Below, in pieces: positions 32,708-43,330 of a stretch of DNA of 64,000 nucleotides. The stretch covers positions 227,972,739 through 228,036,738 of the forward strand of contig CM061919.1 of NCBI GenBank assembly GCA_031002005.1. The letters run 5' to 3'. Below the pieces are notes generated by a model. The model saw only the letters and a program-made list of their open reading frames with translations. It did no database searches and was not told the origin of the DNA. Origin of the DNA: Vandiemenella viatica. Lineage: Eukaryota; Arthropoda; Insecta; Orthoptera; Morabidae. The stretch's first letter is position 1, and each line of letters starts with the position of its first letter. A program made the translations under genes and the position numbers.

Positions 32708-32746
32708 CGACGTCATAGTGGCGTCACAGCGTGACAGATGACGTCA
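32708..32746. promoter_or_regulatory. cluster of CRE-like motifs
   Basis: A perfect TGACGTCA at 32739-32746, with one-off versions CGACGTCA (32708-32715) and TGGCGTCA (32719-32726). The cluster is seen; any function is inference. It may belong to the dispersed repeat next to it. Confidence 0.3.
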
Positions 32747-33439
32747 TAGATGACAAGGGTTGCTTATTATAATATTAGATTTTTTCTTTTCCTGAATTTC
32801 CCATTCACAGTATTTCTAATTGTTTATTTTACTTTAATCGTGTTCTTTAATAAATAATCATAAGAAAGAAAACTAATATCTTAGGTACACACTGAGTACA
32901 TGAAGTTGTTCAAATATTGACAGTTGTTGTGACTACTTTTATTCGTCAAAAAATTCATAATTGACCTCCAGTCATTTAATTCTTACGTAAGTGAATGGTC
33001 TTTACAAAATGGTTGTTTATTTACTAATGAAAGCTATTAAATAAAAAAATAGAACAGTTGGATAGAAATGGCAGAAATAACTTTTTACTTAAGCAAAGCA
33101 GAGAATACTGAAAAACCGAAAAAATACGAAAAATTGCCGAACACACGTGAGGGGATTTTCTGGCAGGCATTGAACGACGCTATTCGGTTTTTCATTTTGG
33201 ACGAAAGTCCTCGGGGCCATCCTGTATAATCCACTCATTTGCAGACCTGTTGGCTGTTTCAAGTTTTGTAACCATTTCCTGCTGACCTTTATTGGAGCAC
33301 TAGTGTTTCGATGTTACTCTTAATTTGTCTCATCTCTTTTCCATTCTCGTATCTTCCTTGGGCGGAATTTTTTCCCCCCCTCCTTACGTTTTTCAAAATA
33401 GCATTTGGGTTATAAAAATTTAGCCAGGTCTCAGTTTAT

Positions 33440-33560
33440 CGTCTATAGGAACTGTGCTGTGTGCAAGTGGATGGACGACACAAGACGGTAACAATACTCG
33501 ATAAAAATCATCCAAGCCGGACTTGAACCGGGGACGCCTATAACGCGAAGCCCATGCTGC
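33440..33560 (-). mobile_element. probable tRNA-derived SINE remnant
   Basis: Minus strand shows a B box in CCCCGGTTCAAGTCCGG at about 33513-33529 (plus: CCGGACTTGAACCGGGG), preceded by a head-like stretch to about 33560. The body is not matched to another copy. Confidence 0.45.
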
Positions 33561-36115
33561 GTATTGTTACGGTAAGCGTCACGTCACGTCGCATCGCAGA
33601 AATGCGTCAGCAATCGCTTACACAAATTCTATTGGGGTAACTCACACCACAGGCGGGTCGAATCGGGGCGGGCCGCGTCGCGTCGCATTGTCGGATCGCT
33701 TCCCTAGAAGTATTTTTCCGCCAGTGCCCCTCGATGCGCTCAGTCGCTACCAGGTTTGCGATAGGAGCTCCAGCAGCACTGACTTTTGTCACTTGTATTT
33801 CTGCGAATTAACTGCATTACTTCAACAAAATTGGCTGCAAATTTGCACGCAGGATGGTGGATGATATTTGAAAAAAATATAAGTAATCAGAATCTGAAAA
33901 TTTAATTGCTTTATGTACTTTAATAAAGATGAAAAATTATAAAATTTCTAGCTCATGCCCACTTGTTCTTTGCTTGTATGTTTTAACTTAAACTATTCAA
34001 ACATAATGGATAAAGTTTTTTATGATTTACAAGACGCAAAATATAATAACAAAAAAAAATATTTGGGAGAAAATATAAAAATGGTTAAAACAACCAGGTA
34101 TAATGTCATGTTTCGTATTTATTTTTTATTTTACGTGTGTATTATAATTTTCTATCACTTTCTTTGAATCCCGCTTGTAAAGCTTCGTGTTACCAATTAA
34201 CCTAATTGTTTAAAAATATTTTGTGAAATTATTCCAAATCTTAATGATTTCTTATGTAACTTAGAAACCTGTGTAGGTCAAGTATTGAAATTTCTTTGTT
34301 GCCATTATCGTTCTTATCTTCTGCAACCCAATTCAGATATTGTTAATCAAAAGGTTATGAATGCAGCACGTGGCTAGTATTACTTAATCTTATTAGGTAA
34401 CACCGACAATCTTCTTTCATAGATTTGAAACCTTCTACCTATAACACCAAAGCAGTTATCGATCACCCTCCATAGTTTATTGCGTCTGTAACTGAAAATT
34501 TGTTTCTCTTCATTTCATTTTATCTGATATCCTGGAATAGGCTTCATCTCGAAAGGGGAAAAGCTTCATCCACTACTATTACATACTGCATTTTATCTCA
34601 GTTTTCAACGTACAAATTCAGTTTTCCTGCAGCCATTGCCTCACCTAAATTGTTGTGGCTAAATGTTTTGCTATCTTAATTTTTTTTCCCAATCCTCCGA
34701 CGACCAAAACACCAAAGCACCAAAACGGTATTCAGCAACTGCAAGGGCTAATAAAACCATGAAAAACATTCATTTTTCTGCGTTAAAAATAGATAGAACC
34801 GCAATTCGGTAGAACTGTTATAACATGCTTGCCATCTAACGTGCCTTCCTTTTTAAATTAAACCCATTGCCTTTTCTGCTTAATTTTCTTCTTCAATTAA
34901 TATATAAAAATAAGAGCCCTTTGTCTGATCTGATCTGTCCATTCGCAGTGCAGAAGCGGCTGAATAATCGTCGAGAACCGAAGGCTGCGACAATAAAAGA
35001 AATGAGACTCGTTGCGTCCAGATGTGCGTTGCAGCATTTTCGTTCAATGCAATGCGACGCGATGCGGCCCGATCTAGTTCGCTACAGGCGGGTCGGGTCG
35101 GAGCAGGCCGCGTCGCGCCGCCCTGTCGGATCGCTTCGCCAGGCGTATTTTTCCGTAGGTGCGTCCCGATGCGCTTCGCTGCGACCAAGTGTGCGATAGT
35201 AATTCCAGCAGCACCGACTGACTTTTGTAGTTTGTACGTTCCAATTTGAATAAATTAATTGCATTACTTTAATAAAATTGGCTGCAAATTGTGGATGATT
35301 TTTGGAAAAAATAAAAGTAATTACATACTGAAAATTTAATTACTTTATAAATTTTAATAAAGATGGAAATAATATAAAATTTCTCGGTAACTCGCTCTTT
35401 CTATGCTTGTATGTTTTAACTAAACGGATGCAAATTCAATTAATAAAGGGCACCTCGTCTCATTAGTAATGACTTTCAAAGGGTATGATGATTTACAACA
35501 CGCAAACTATAATAACAAAATAGAAAAATATAGGGGAGGAAATAGGAAACTTGCTAAAACAACCAGCTTTATTTTACATGTGATATTATTTTCCGTTACT
35601 TTCTTTGCATCCCGCTTGCAATGCTTCATCTTGCCAATTAAACGAGCCAGTTTTTGTTAAAAAATATTTTATGAAATTATTGTGAGTCTTAATAATTTCT
35701 ACTATAACTTAACAACTTGTGTAAGGTAAATGTTGAATCCCCCGAAGACAGAGATAACAAAACGGTATTCAAAAACTACAAGGGTTAGAAAAAAATATTT
35801 TTCTGTATTAAAAATGAAGAGAACCGCTATTCGGTGAAATTCCTGTTACATGCTTGCCCCCCAATGTGCCTATACAACGTGGTAAATTCCATTTTAAATT
35901 AAGCCTGTTGCCTTTACCGCTTAATCTTCTTTTTCAATGAACATCTTAAGATAAGAGCTGTTTGTTCGATGTGTCTATGTGTCTATTTCGAGTGCAGGAG
36001 CGGCTGAATTAACAGTCGAGAACTGACGGCTGCGACAATAAAAGAAATGCGACTCGCTGATGTGCGTTGCAGTATTTATGCTCAATGCGATGCGACGCAG
36101 CGCGGCCCGCCCTAG
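33560..36115. repeat. Direct tandem array of 1.0-1.4 kb units with CpG-rich core
   Basis: Unit 1 is about 33560-34980, unit 2 about 34981-36025, and unit 3 is cut at about 36115. ACAGGCGGGTCG recurs at 33650 and 35088, and GCTGCGACAATAAAAGAAATG at 34983 and 36029. GAAAATTTAATT and CCCGCTTG blocks also repeat in order. Each unit has a GC-rich core (GGCCGCGTCGCG) followed by long AT-rich parts. Unit 2 lacks roughly 370 bp present in unit 1. Minus-strand frames are partly shared between units (ALRMD and ALEID regions) but contain stops. It may be a tandemly duplicated DNA transposon or a low-copy satellite; I do not recognise it. Confidence 0.85.
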
Positions 36116-36461
36116 TGAGCGCATACCTTTACTGAATCCCTCCCGCATAGCCCTGTCACTAATGTCACCTGTCCTTCGGCTGGCTCGAGGCCGGCTGTTA
36201 CAGGAAGTGTGTAACGGTGCAGGTAAAGTGTGTAACGCTTCTCGGAACCCGGGGAGACTTCTCGGCGCCGACGCCTTTCCTTGCCTCACATTGACGTCAG
36301 TCTGAGCAAACAGTTCGTTATGCCAATTCCGTGGTATACTGACGGAATAGCACATTCCTGCTGCACCACTGTCGTATGTTACTATAACGACCTTGAGATT
36401 TAAATTATAATTTTCATTTATACAGTAATTGTGATACATGTGTTCTGTGTTTCACCTTACC
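36116..36461. other. unassigned, GC-richer start
   Basis: 36116-36300 follows the third tandem unit and is GC-rich (GGCGCCGACGCC). A 154-codon minus-strand frame covers it but is not recognisable. Confidence 0.35.
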
Positions 36462-36739
36462 CAGTGGCGGATCCAGGATTTTGGTGTTTTTTGGTGGGGG
36501 GGGGGGAGCTAGGATTTGGATTTGGGGGCTTGACTCGGACGATGTTAGGCTTTATAGGAGTTAGGGTAGATGACAGAAATCTCGTGTCAACATTTTATTT
36601 CATATTGCCGCCCTTATATGAACAGTAGAGCTCAAAAAAATCGGTCCCTAAAATTACTATTTAGTCGGGGGTGATCAAAATGATTTTGGGGAAGAGGGGC
36701 TTTGAGCCGCTTAGTCCCCCTTCCCTTGATCCGCCCTTC
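36462..36739. mobile_element. hAT-type MITE (278 bp)
   Basis: The left end CAGTGGCGGATCCAGG and the reversed right end GAAGGGCGGATCAAGG form inverted repeats. The 8-bp flanks ACCTTACC (36454-36461) and ACCTTTGC (36740-36747) match at 6 of 8. It contains a run of 13-14 G near 36495. Confidence 0.75.
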
Positions 36740-37152
36740 ACCTTTGCGAATGTTAACGACATTTTGTCTTCATGGTATCTAACATACCTTCTGCAATGAG
36801 AACTCGCGTTTCATAGAAAATGAAAGTTTTCCAGATTATCCAAGTGAACATTCAACACGTCGGCGTCAGCAGACTCAAGAAAAGACCAGAGACCAATAGA
36901 AACCAATAAATGGAGTTATTGTGTAGTAACAGAAACAGACCAGAGAAATATTAACTATCCAAACTACCGTTTTAGGGCCATAAACATTCATATCTGGCCA
37001 TATATTTGTGTTTTTATGTAGTGACGCTAATCTTATGAATAAGACATAGAGCGTAACACTTTTTTTCGGTCAATTACAATCGTGAATGAAGTCGCTCTAG
37101 TCATTAAAATCGCAAATACGCTTAAGGATATGAAGCTTTAATCACGCCCGCC
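36740..37152. other. no recognisable feature
   Basis: AT-rich sequence with no frames or repeats of note. Confidence 0.5.
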
Positions 37153-37302
37153 CTTTTTGGCTTTACGCCTCGTCGACGTCGATGTCATTAGAGCCGAGAA
37201 AGGATTGGATATAAGGAACAGGAAGGAATTCAGCCATAGCTTTTTTGAAGGAATCACATTTTGCAGAAACCATGAAAACCGAAATGTGGATGGCCGGACG
37301 GT
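37153..37302 (-). mobile_element. SINE family B fragment
   Basis: Tail and central domain only (TTTTTGGCTTTACGCCTCG to GGATGGCCGGACGG). The tRNA-like head is missing, so this is a 5'-truncated copy. Confidence 0.85.
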
Positions 37303-37375
37303 AGAATGTTACTGAATTTAAATCTTATGAAAAAGTAAAAAAATTACAAATTTTAAAAAAAATTTACAAAAAGAG

Positions 37376-37770
37376 CTAATAAATCAGTGGGAAGGTTTGT
37401 TCAAGATTATCTATTCTTAGTTGGATATTAAAAGGTGCACAACTAAATCGTTGGCAATATTGAGTTTGCTTGGATACTTTATTTTCATTGAAACAAGTGC
37501 TGAAGAATCTCCTTCGCACAAATAAATGTTTGAAAAATATCAATTTATTCTTTTGCTGTGATATACTCGGATAAACTTTGTAATACTCGACCCACAACGT
37601 CAATTTATCCGTTTTATTAAAATCGTGTTGATAAAAATAAGCTGTTATCTCCAAAACTTGCTCTTGAAGTATTGAATAGAGTAATTTACGTTTTAAGAGT
37701 TGAAACTTCTCCGAAACTAACATCTGGGAAGAAACTCTCTAAGTATGTGATGTTAGAATAAAGGTTTTCA
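37376..37770. other. unassigned with a 115-codon minus-strand frame
   Basis: The frame 37723-37376 (minus) encodes a hydrophilic, Phe/Gln-rich product with no motif I recognise. There is no splice or promoter support. Confidence 0.3.
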
Positions 37771-37814
37771 ACTCTAAGAACCGGTGAAGGAGACATGGTA
37801 CTCGACACGGTGTA

Positions 37815-38056
37815 CTTTTTTTTTTTTTAACTGCTTAAAGTCTCTTAACAGCGATGTCTTTAGAGACAGGAAAGGATGTGGGCCAAGGAATGGGAAACAA
37901 TTCGGCCATGACCTTTTGAAGGAAGCATCCCGGCATTTGCCTGGAGTGATTTGGGAAAACATGGAAAACCCAAATATGGATGCTCGGACGGGGATTCGAA
38001 CCGCCGTCCTCCCGAATGCTGACCAGAACGCTAACCGTTACACCACCAATCTCAGT
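37815..38056 (-). mobile_element. tRNA-derived SINE, family A, with 11-bp target duplication
   Basis: Full copy starting with poly-T at 37815-37828. GACACGGTGTA (37804-37814) and GACACGATGTA (38057-38067) flank it, with one difference. Its hairpin arms GTCTCT and AGAGAC pair. Confidence 0.92.
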
Positions 38057-38387
38057 GACACGATGTAGAGCTAGGGTATAGTCTACACGGACAGCTAAGC
38101 TACCTCTCACCCCGCTCTCCCTTGACATGTCTTTGCGCTCTCCACTCTGGGAGACTATCCTCTTTAATAATGTAATAGCTTTATTTGGCGTCGTCTCCTA
38201 ACGGTCGTAATGATTAGCAAACACGATACTCGACCGACCTCTCCGCAGAGAATCATGTTTCGTGCGATTCTGTGCCTAGTACTTGCTTGGTATTGATCCC
38301 AAGTCAGTCACAAAGGGTACACCAATACCTGTCGAGGAAGGCTCGCTTATTACTCTCACAATGACTTTGCTTCGTCCAGTCAGTTGC

Positions 38388-38645
38388 TACACCGAGCCTG
38401 GTGCGTGAGCGCAACGCATGGGCCAGGCATTACGGAGGACGCGGGTTCAATTCCCCGACCGGCCACCAGTTTTCCAAAGTCTTCCGAAAACACTCCTGGC
38501 AATCAATGTGAACGTTTCTTCAAAAGCCATAGCTGAATTCGCGATCCTGGTCCCCAATCTTCTCCCGCCTCTGGTAACCACAACGTGAAGAGGCGTAAAC
38601 AAAAAACAAAACAAAAAAAAACAAAACAAAAAAAAAAAAACAAAA
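38388..38645 (+). mobile_element. tRNA-derived SINE, family B, with AAC-rich tail
   Basis: The head is ACACCGAGCCTGGTGCGTGAG, and the B box GGGTTCAATTCCCC is present. The 3' hairpin arms CGCCTC (38566-38571) and GAGGCG (38590-38595) pair perfectly although the loop has diverged. The tail is a long AAAAC/AAAC run to about 38645. Confidence 0.88.
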
Positions 38646-39138
38646 AATCTATATCTGCCTGCATGTACCTCAGAGACTACGAATTATCGAGAATCGCACT
38701 AACGTAGTGGTTCCTAATTAGTGGTTTGCGTACCTCTAGGGTTACGTGAGGTTGTTTCAGGGGGGACACATGATAATCTCTTGGCTAAAGTAATCACTAA
38801 GATAATTGAACAAAAGAAACAACTACGTGAACTTTACTATCGATGCACAAAGTACGTTTGACAGAGCAGATTTTCGGCCATGACAAAAACGAAAACCAGA
38901 CATCGCCACCGACTTGAATGCGAAGATTATTTAAGGTTGAAGTCCAGTAATCAAAAACCAAATTTCTCAGATTTGTGGAAAGAGAAACATGCACATTAAA
39001 CTTAAATAGACAATCGTGATTATTAAATGATTCCTCATACTTCCGCGGCCATCTTTGTTCATGATTAATTGACTTTCGGGTTATGCATCGTTGTTTATTT
39101 CATTACCTGAGCTTTCGGCTGGTATCCTCCAGCCTTCG

Positions 39139-39568
39139 TCAGAGATACTGTTTATGTTGACATAGCAACAAGCGCCAAGCATCGAAGAGTAAAAGGCCGC
39201 TATCTTCGTTGATGTTGTTGGTATTCATTAAGATTTCTGCTGCCTCTTTCACCCGTCTGGGCCACCACTGGTTTTCTCTCCACAGTAGCCTCGTTTCTTG
39301 GAATTTTATTTCATGCCCGGTATTAATAGCATGGCGGACTACGGCGGAATTGTCGCTGTTATAATTGTAGTGGCGGATATGTTCTTTAAGTTTCTCCGCC
39401 ACAGTGCGACCTGTCTCGCCAATAAACACTGCCACAGCTGCAGGGGATTTCGTAAACACCCATAAGCTGGTGTGGGTGTAATCTGTCTTTTACCTTTGTC
39501 AGTGACTGACCAAGTTTGCAGTTAGCCTTATATACTATTCGCACCTCCACCCGCTTTAACAGTTTCAC
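39139..39568 (-). pseudogene. Penelope-like GIY-YIG endonuclease, left arm, frameshifted
   Basis: One frame reads MKLLKRVEVRIVYKANCKLG to MGVYEIPCSCGSVY, then shifts into FIGETGRTVAEKLKEH and on to LCQHKQYL. The shift falls between the GVY and IGETGR halves of the endonuclease motif. About 90 percent identical at protein level to the right-arm copy, so the two arms had a common recent origin but have since decayed separately. Confidence 0.88.
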
Positions 39569-39605
39569 ATACTGTCTTAGCTCTTAGAGCTAAGACAGTA
39601 TGTGA
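39565..39605. repeat. Perfect palindrome at the Penelope arm junction
   Basis: Arms TCACATACTGTCTTAGCTCT and its reverse complement, separated by a single T at 39585. The palindrome is longer than a random event would give and marks the head-to-head joint. Confidence 0.97.
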
Positions 39606-39627
39606 CTCGGAAAGTCTGAATGAAGAA

Positions 39628-40227
39628 ATGGAGACACTTACAAAAATATTCCGAGCCAACGGCTATAGTGAATCCGACATCAAAAGGGTTTTAAGACCCA
39701 AAAAACCTATGGGAGACGTCAACTTATCCCATGATATTAATGTGGCAACAAAATTCGCCTGTCTCCCATACATACAGGGTATCACAGACCGGATTGGGAA
39801 ACTGTTAAAGCGGGTGGAGGTGCGAATAGTATATAAGGCTAACTGCAAACTTGGTCAGTCACAGACAAAGGTAAAAGACAGATTACACCCACACCAGCTT
39901 ATGGGTGCTTACGAAATCCCCTGCAGCTGTGGCAGTGTTAATATCGGCGAGACAGGTCGCACTGTGGCGGAGAGACTTAAAGAACATATCCGCCACTACA
40001 AATATAACGGCGACAAATCCGCCGTAGTCCGCCATGCTATTAATACCGGGCATGAAATAAAATTCCAAGAAACGAGGCTACTGTGGAGAGAAGACCAGTG
40101 GTGGCCCAGAAGGGTGGAAGAGGCAGCAGAAATCTTAATGAATACCAACAACATCAACGAAGATAGCGGCCTTTTACTCTGCGATGCTTGGCGCTCGTTG
40201 CTATGTCAACATAAACAGTATCTCTGA
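39628..40227 (+). CDS. Penelope-like protein C-terminus with GIY-YIG endonuclease
   Basis: An open 199-codon frame beginning METLTKIFRANGYS. The first 60 or so residues look like the end of a Penelope-type reverse transcriptase. KRVEVRIVYKANCKL and the endonuclease follow: GAYEIPCSCG then IGETGRTVAERLKEH, and RHAINTGHEIKF. The Tyr of the YIG half is Asn here (SVNIGETGR), so catalytic activity is doubtful. The frame is open only because it is young or by chance; the full-length protein is not encoded. The start shown is simply the first ATG in the fragment. Confidence 0.85.
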   Translation: METLTKIFRANGYSESDIKRVLRPKKPMGDVNLSHDINVATKFACLPYIQGITDRIGKLLKRVEVRIVYKANCKLGQSQTKVKDRLHPHQLMGAYEIPCSCGSVNIGETGRTVAERLKEHIRHYKYNGDKSAVVRHAINTGHEIKFQETRLLWREDQWWPRRVEEAAEILMNTNNINEDSGLLLCDAWRSLLCQHKQYL

Positions 40228-40552
40228 CGAAGGCTGGAGGATACCAGCCGAAAGCTCAGGTAATGAAATAAACAACGCGGCATAACCCGAAAGTCGATTA
40301 ATCATGAATCGTGATTATTATTAGAATTCTTATTAGAACACTTTTGGTCATTTGTTGATTTTTTTCTGACGTTTGTTATTGGAATAAAATTTGGTAAGTC
40401 TTGAAAAACTGGTATCATTTTTTATCTACCATTTCAACTATAGAGGGTACTCGTTCCTGTAAAAATTGGGAACCATTGCACTAACGCGTAGCCTTTACCT
40501 GTTTTCTTGGTTTTGCGAAGTTACATAAAATATGGCAGTCTTCTACAACACT

Positions 40553-40555
40553 TCC

Positions 40556-40586
<31 letters not shown>

Positions 40587-40587
40587 A
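40553..40587. repeat. poly-C / CA microsatellite
   Basis: About 19 C followed by about eight CA dinucleotides. Length is probably variable and error-prone. Confidence 0.95.
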
Positions 40588-40707
40588 TTTTTGTGTCTAC
40601 TGCCGACGGTCGTGCCCTTGCGGATGCCTAGCATTTTACACCTACTGCCAGGTCGTACTAAGGGCTAATGAGAGAAGTGAAGAGTTGCCATCTGTCTGTG
40701 AAATGTG

Positions 40708-40952
40708 TACCGAGCGTGTTGGGTGAGCGGTGAAGCTCTGGCCTCTCACTCGGGAGGACACGGGTTCGAATCCCCATCCGGCCATCCAGATTTGGGTTTA
40801 CCACGGTTTCTCCAAATCGCTGGAGGCGAATGCCGGGATGGTTCTTTCAAAAGGCCATGGCCGAATTCCTTACAGTTTCTTGCCACCAGTCCCTTCCCGC
40901 CTCTAATGACCTCGACATCGACGAGGTGTAAAGCCATAAGCGCAGAAAAAGC
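40708..40952 (+). mobile_element. tRNA-derived SINE, family B, with 8-bp target duplication
   Basis: The best family B copy. The head is ACCGAGCGTGTTGGGTGAG, the B box GGTTCGAATCC, the central domain is complete, and the tail is GTAAAGCCATAAGCGC. GAAATGTG flanks it at 40700-40707 and 40953-40960. Hairpin arms CGCCTC (40898-40903) and GAGGTG (40923-40928) pair with one G-U. Confidence 0.93.
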
Positions 40953-41014
40953 GAAATGTGGAACTATGTTTTGTGTATGAGAAGTGTAATTTTTGTTTGT
41001 GAAGTGTGTAGTTT

Positions 41015-41175
41015 GAGGCGGAGATTGGGATTCGTACCGGCATTTACCTTGAGTGTTGCGCAAATATTCCTAAAAACCGCAGTCAGGACGGTCGGTACGA
41101 GGAGTCCTGGGCTCGTGTCCGGTCCGTTGTACCTCCCAATCCAGAGTGCGGAGCTTCAGCGCTCTGAGTCACACA
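41015..41175 (-). mobile_element. probable SINE remnant
   Basis: The segments TTCCTAAAAACCGCAGTCAGG, GGTACGAGGAGTCC and GGCTCGTGTCCGG resemble a worn minus-strand tRNA-type SINE. There is no second copy in the window to confirm it. Confidence 0.4.
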
Positions 41176-41894
41176 GGCGGGTAAAAATATTTGGCAGAGT
41201 AGCTCATATTTACAAATGTGTGAACAAACGGATTGCAAGTTACATTGATTGGAGTAGTGAATATTCGAGGAAAGATTTTATCAGATTTCTTTGGAAAAGG
41301 AACCTGAGATTCGTAACGAATAAACGATTATTAGAATTCGCAAGTCACTAAAACCATATTCCCGATTGAGCCTTGCAGAAGTATGTCAACATCTTGAGAG
41401 TGAAAACAACGATTTGTGTGCTCCTAGAAACGAGCTGGGAGGTCTGCACAAAGGCCGTGTTAGAACGTGAAGCTAAAACCGTCTGAACGGTTCAGTGAGA
41501 TAGGAGGCAGGTGAAGAGTGATAAAACTGTATTTATACCATCTTTTTGTTATATAAACCCCCTAGAATACAATTTTATAAAGCCTTAAATACAGGGTTCC
41601 GTTTTGGACTAACGAAAAAACTTTTGCAAAATTTGAAATTTCCAACTTAGTCCGTTCAAGCGCGATAGGCCTGTGGCAGATGGACAGACCGAGTGAATTA
41701 CGTTCCACTTGCATTGCACGAAATCGCAGGTTCCAATATTCACATACTCCACTGTTTAGCCTATTGTTTGTAGATAAAACTGTAAACATTGAAGGCGCGC
41801 ATGCTCCTACAACTTCCCTACTAAATTGCTAACCCCCTTTTTTTCTTGTTATTATTATTGGTGAATTCTCCCAATAAATAGAAGACGTTAATGA
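41176..41894. other. unassigned
   Basis: A plus-strand frame ending at 41351 (FGRVAHIYKCVNKRIASY) is not recognisable. It may be a transposase scrap. Confidence 0.3.
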
Positions 41895-42945
41895 AATGAC
41901 TCTATCAAGTTTTCTTTGAGTTCGTCTTGTTGTTCCAATAGGCTTTTATTCTTTCCGAGAAAGCTTGTTTGCTTTCTTCCGACCACTTTGCTCTGTATTG
42001 TTTTTGTTTAGTTTTAACTTCCCATTGGCTACTTTGTGTCCGAATGTGTCTCTTTCTAAGATGTCTGTTGCTCCTATGTTTCCACTTTTAAGATCCTTCA
42101 GAATTTCATTCAGCCAAGGTGTTGAATTTTTAAGTGAAGTTACATAATCTATTATCTTTTTGTCAATCGATTTTCTGGTAAACTCTTAAGGTGACCAAAG
42201 AATTTCATTCGCCTTTTCTCGATGTCAGTTTCGATGTTGAAAACTTTTCTGTTTTCATTGATTGTAGTCTGTAACCATGTTTAGTGAGTCTTGTTCCTAG
42301 AATTTTTCTAATGATTTTTCTCTCTACTTTTTTTATTTCTTCAAGATCATGTTTTTTGTTCAGTGTTAACGTTTCACTTGCATAGAGAACTGTTGGTTTT
42401 ATGACACTGTTGCAGTGCCGATTTTTGTTGTTGAGATTTTACACTAACCCTAATGCTTTTTTTTACTTTTTGGATGCGATTTTTCTGCGATATTTTCTCA
42501 ATGCCTGTCGCTTCGATGAATTCTCAGAGGTATTTCAAGTATGGGATCCTGTTGATTTTATTGTATTTTGTTCTCAAACTTGTTATTTCTGTCTTTGAAC
42601 ATATGGATTCCGTTTTTCCAAATGAGATTTGTGACCTTACTTCTTCTGTACATTCTTTGAGTGACTCAAGCTGTTTGATGGCTGTCTTTTCATCTTCGGT
42701 TAGTATCGCCAAATTATCCGCAAAAGTGTGGTCTGGTATGTAGAGGTTTTTGGGAAAGCCAAGAGGGATTGGATTCCAATACTTACATTACTTGTTCTTT
42801 CTCCCATTCTTCCATAACCTTGCCTAGAACGACTTTGAACAGAAGAAGAGAGAGCCCATCGCCTTGTTTCATACGTGTTTATTATAGTTTTTAACTTAAA
42901 TTTTGTCAATACAACTCTCCTAAATACTTTTACCCTTTACGAATT
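41895..42945 (-). mobile_element. RTE-like LINE fragment (second family)
   Basis: A minus-strand decayed ORF resembling the 22290-23345 element in its 3' region and codon use; no frame longer than about 70 codons survives. Pieces such as LAILTEDEKTAIKQLESL (near 42712) read as the reverse transcriptase C-terminal side. Many stops and shifts. Confidence 0.6.
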
Positions 42946-42949
42946 TTAA

Positions 42950-43330
42950 ATTCTTTCAGTGTTTTTTTGGTTAACTATTCCGCGCAGTCTCAGACTCTCT
43001 TCGCTGAAACAGAAAATATCCTACTTCTTTATGTTTGAAATCAAGTGGCAGCATATGGTCATAACAATCCCTTCCAAGCACTATACTTTTTTTTTTTAAC
43101 AAATATCTTTCTCAGCTGCATCACCAAGATGGACTTTCTTGACCTTCCTTCTGTCTTCCAGTGAATCCCAATCCAGCTTCTTATATCAGTTACTGATTAT
43201 GTTCTGCGGTAATTTTCCACAAATGAAGCTGCTTTCCCTTGTACCCCTTCCGACTGTTGTATTTGATACCAAAAATGTGGGTCCCACACTACATCACATC
43301 AGCAGTGGTCTGACCAAAATGGTGTGAACA
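42950..43330 (-). mobile_element. L2/CR1-like LINE fragment
   Basis: Nucleotide match to the C-terminal coding region of the LINE at 28507-29665: the GATTGGGATTCACTGGAAGAC block, the GTGGGACCCACATTTTTGG block and the CTGACCAAAATGGT edge. Heavily decayed. Confidence 0.75.

Larger units (their letters stand above)
39026..40306 (+). mobile_element. Penelope-like element, head-to-head inverted insertion with 14-bp target duplication
   Basis: AATCGTGATTATTA is repeated exactly at 39012-39025 and 40307-40320. The left arm (39026-39584) is in minus orientation and the right arm (39586-40306) in plus, and they meet at a perfect palindrome with 20-bp arms (39565-39584 and 39586-39605) around one base. 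The outer left end carries about 33 bp (39026-39058) absent from the right end. Both arms encode the C-terminal part of a Penelope-like protein with a GIY-YIG endonuclease. No complete reverse transcriptase is present. Inverted double copies with a short terminal extension are a known arrangement for this group. Confidence 0.92.
38705..40478 (+). mobile_element. hAT transposon remnant with exact 8-bp target duplication
   Basis: CACTAACG is repeated exactly at 38697-38704 and 40479-40486. The ends are TAGTGGTTCCTAATTAG and, reversed, CAATGGTTCCCAATTTTT, resembling the CAGTGGTTC-type hAT termini. Inside, 38874-38997 translates to KTKTRHRHRLECEDYLRL and then FSDLWKEKH before a stop, which matches the C-terminal dimerisation segment of BED-type hAT transposases (RNRL...DLR...L pattern). 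The bulk of the transposase is deleted. A Penelope-like insertion occupies 39026-40306. Confidence 0.9.

Noticed and set aside
34867..35199. 110-codon frame over the CpG-rich repeat core
   Set aside because: Several frames are open at once because of composition, none is conserved cleanly between the tandem units, and no motif is seen.
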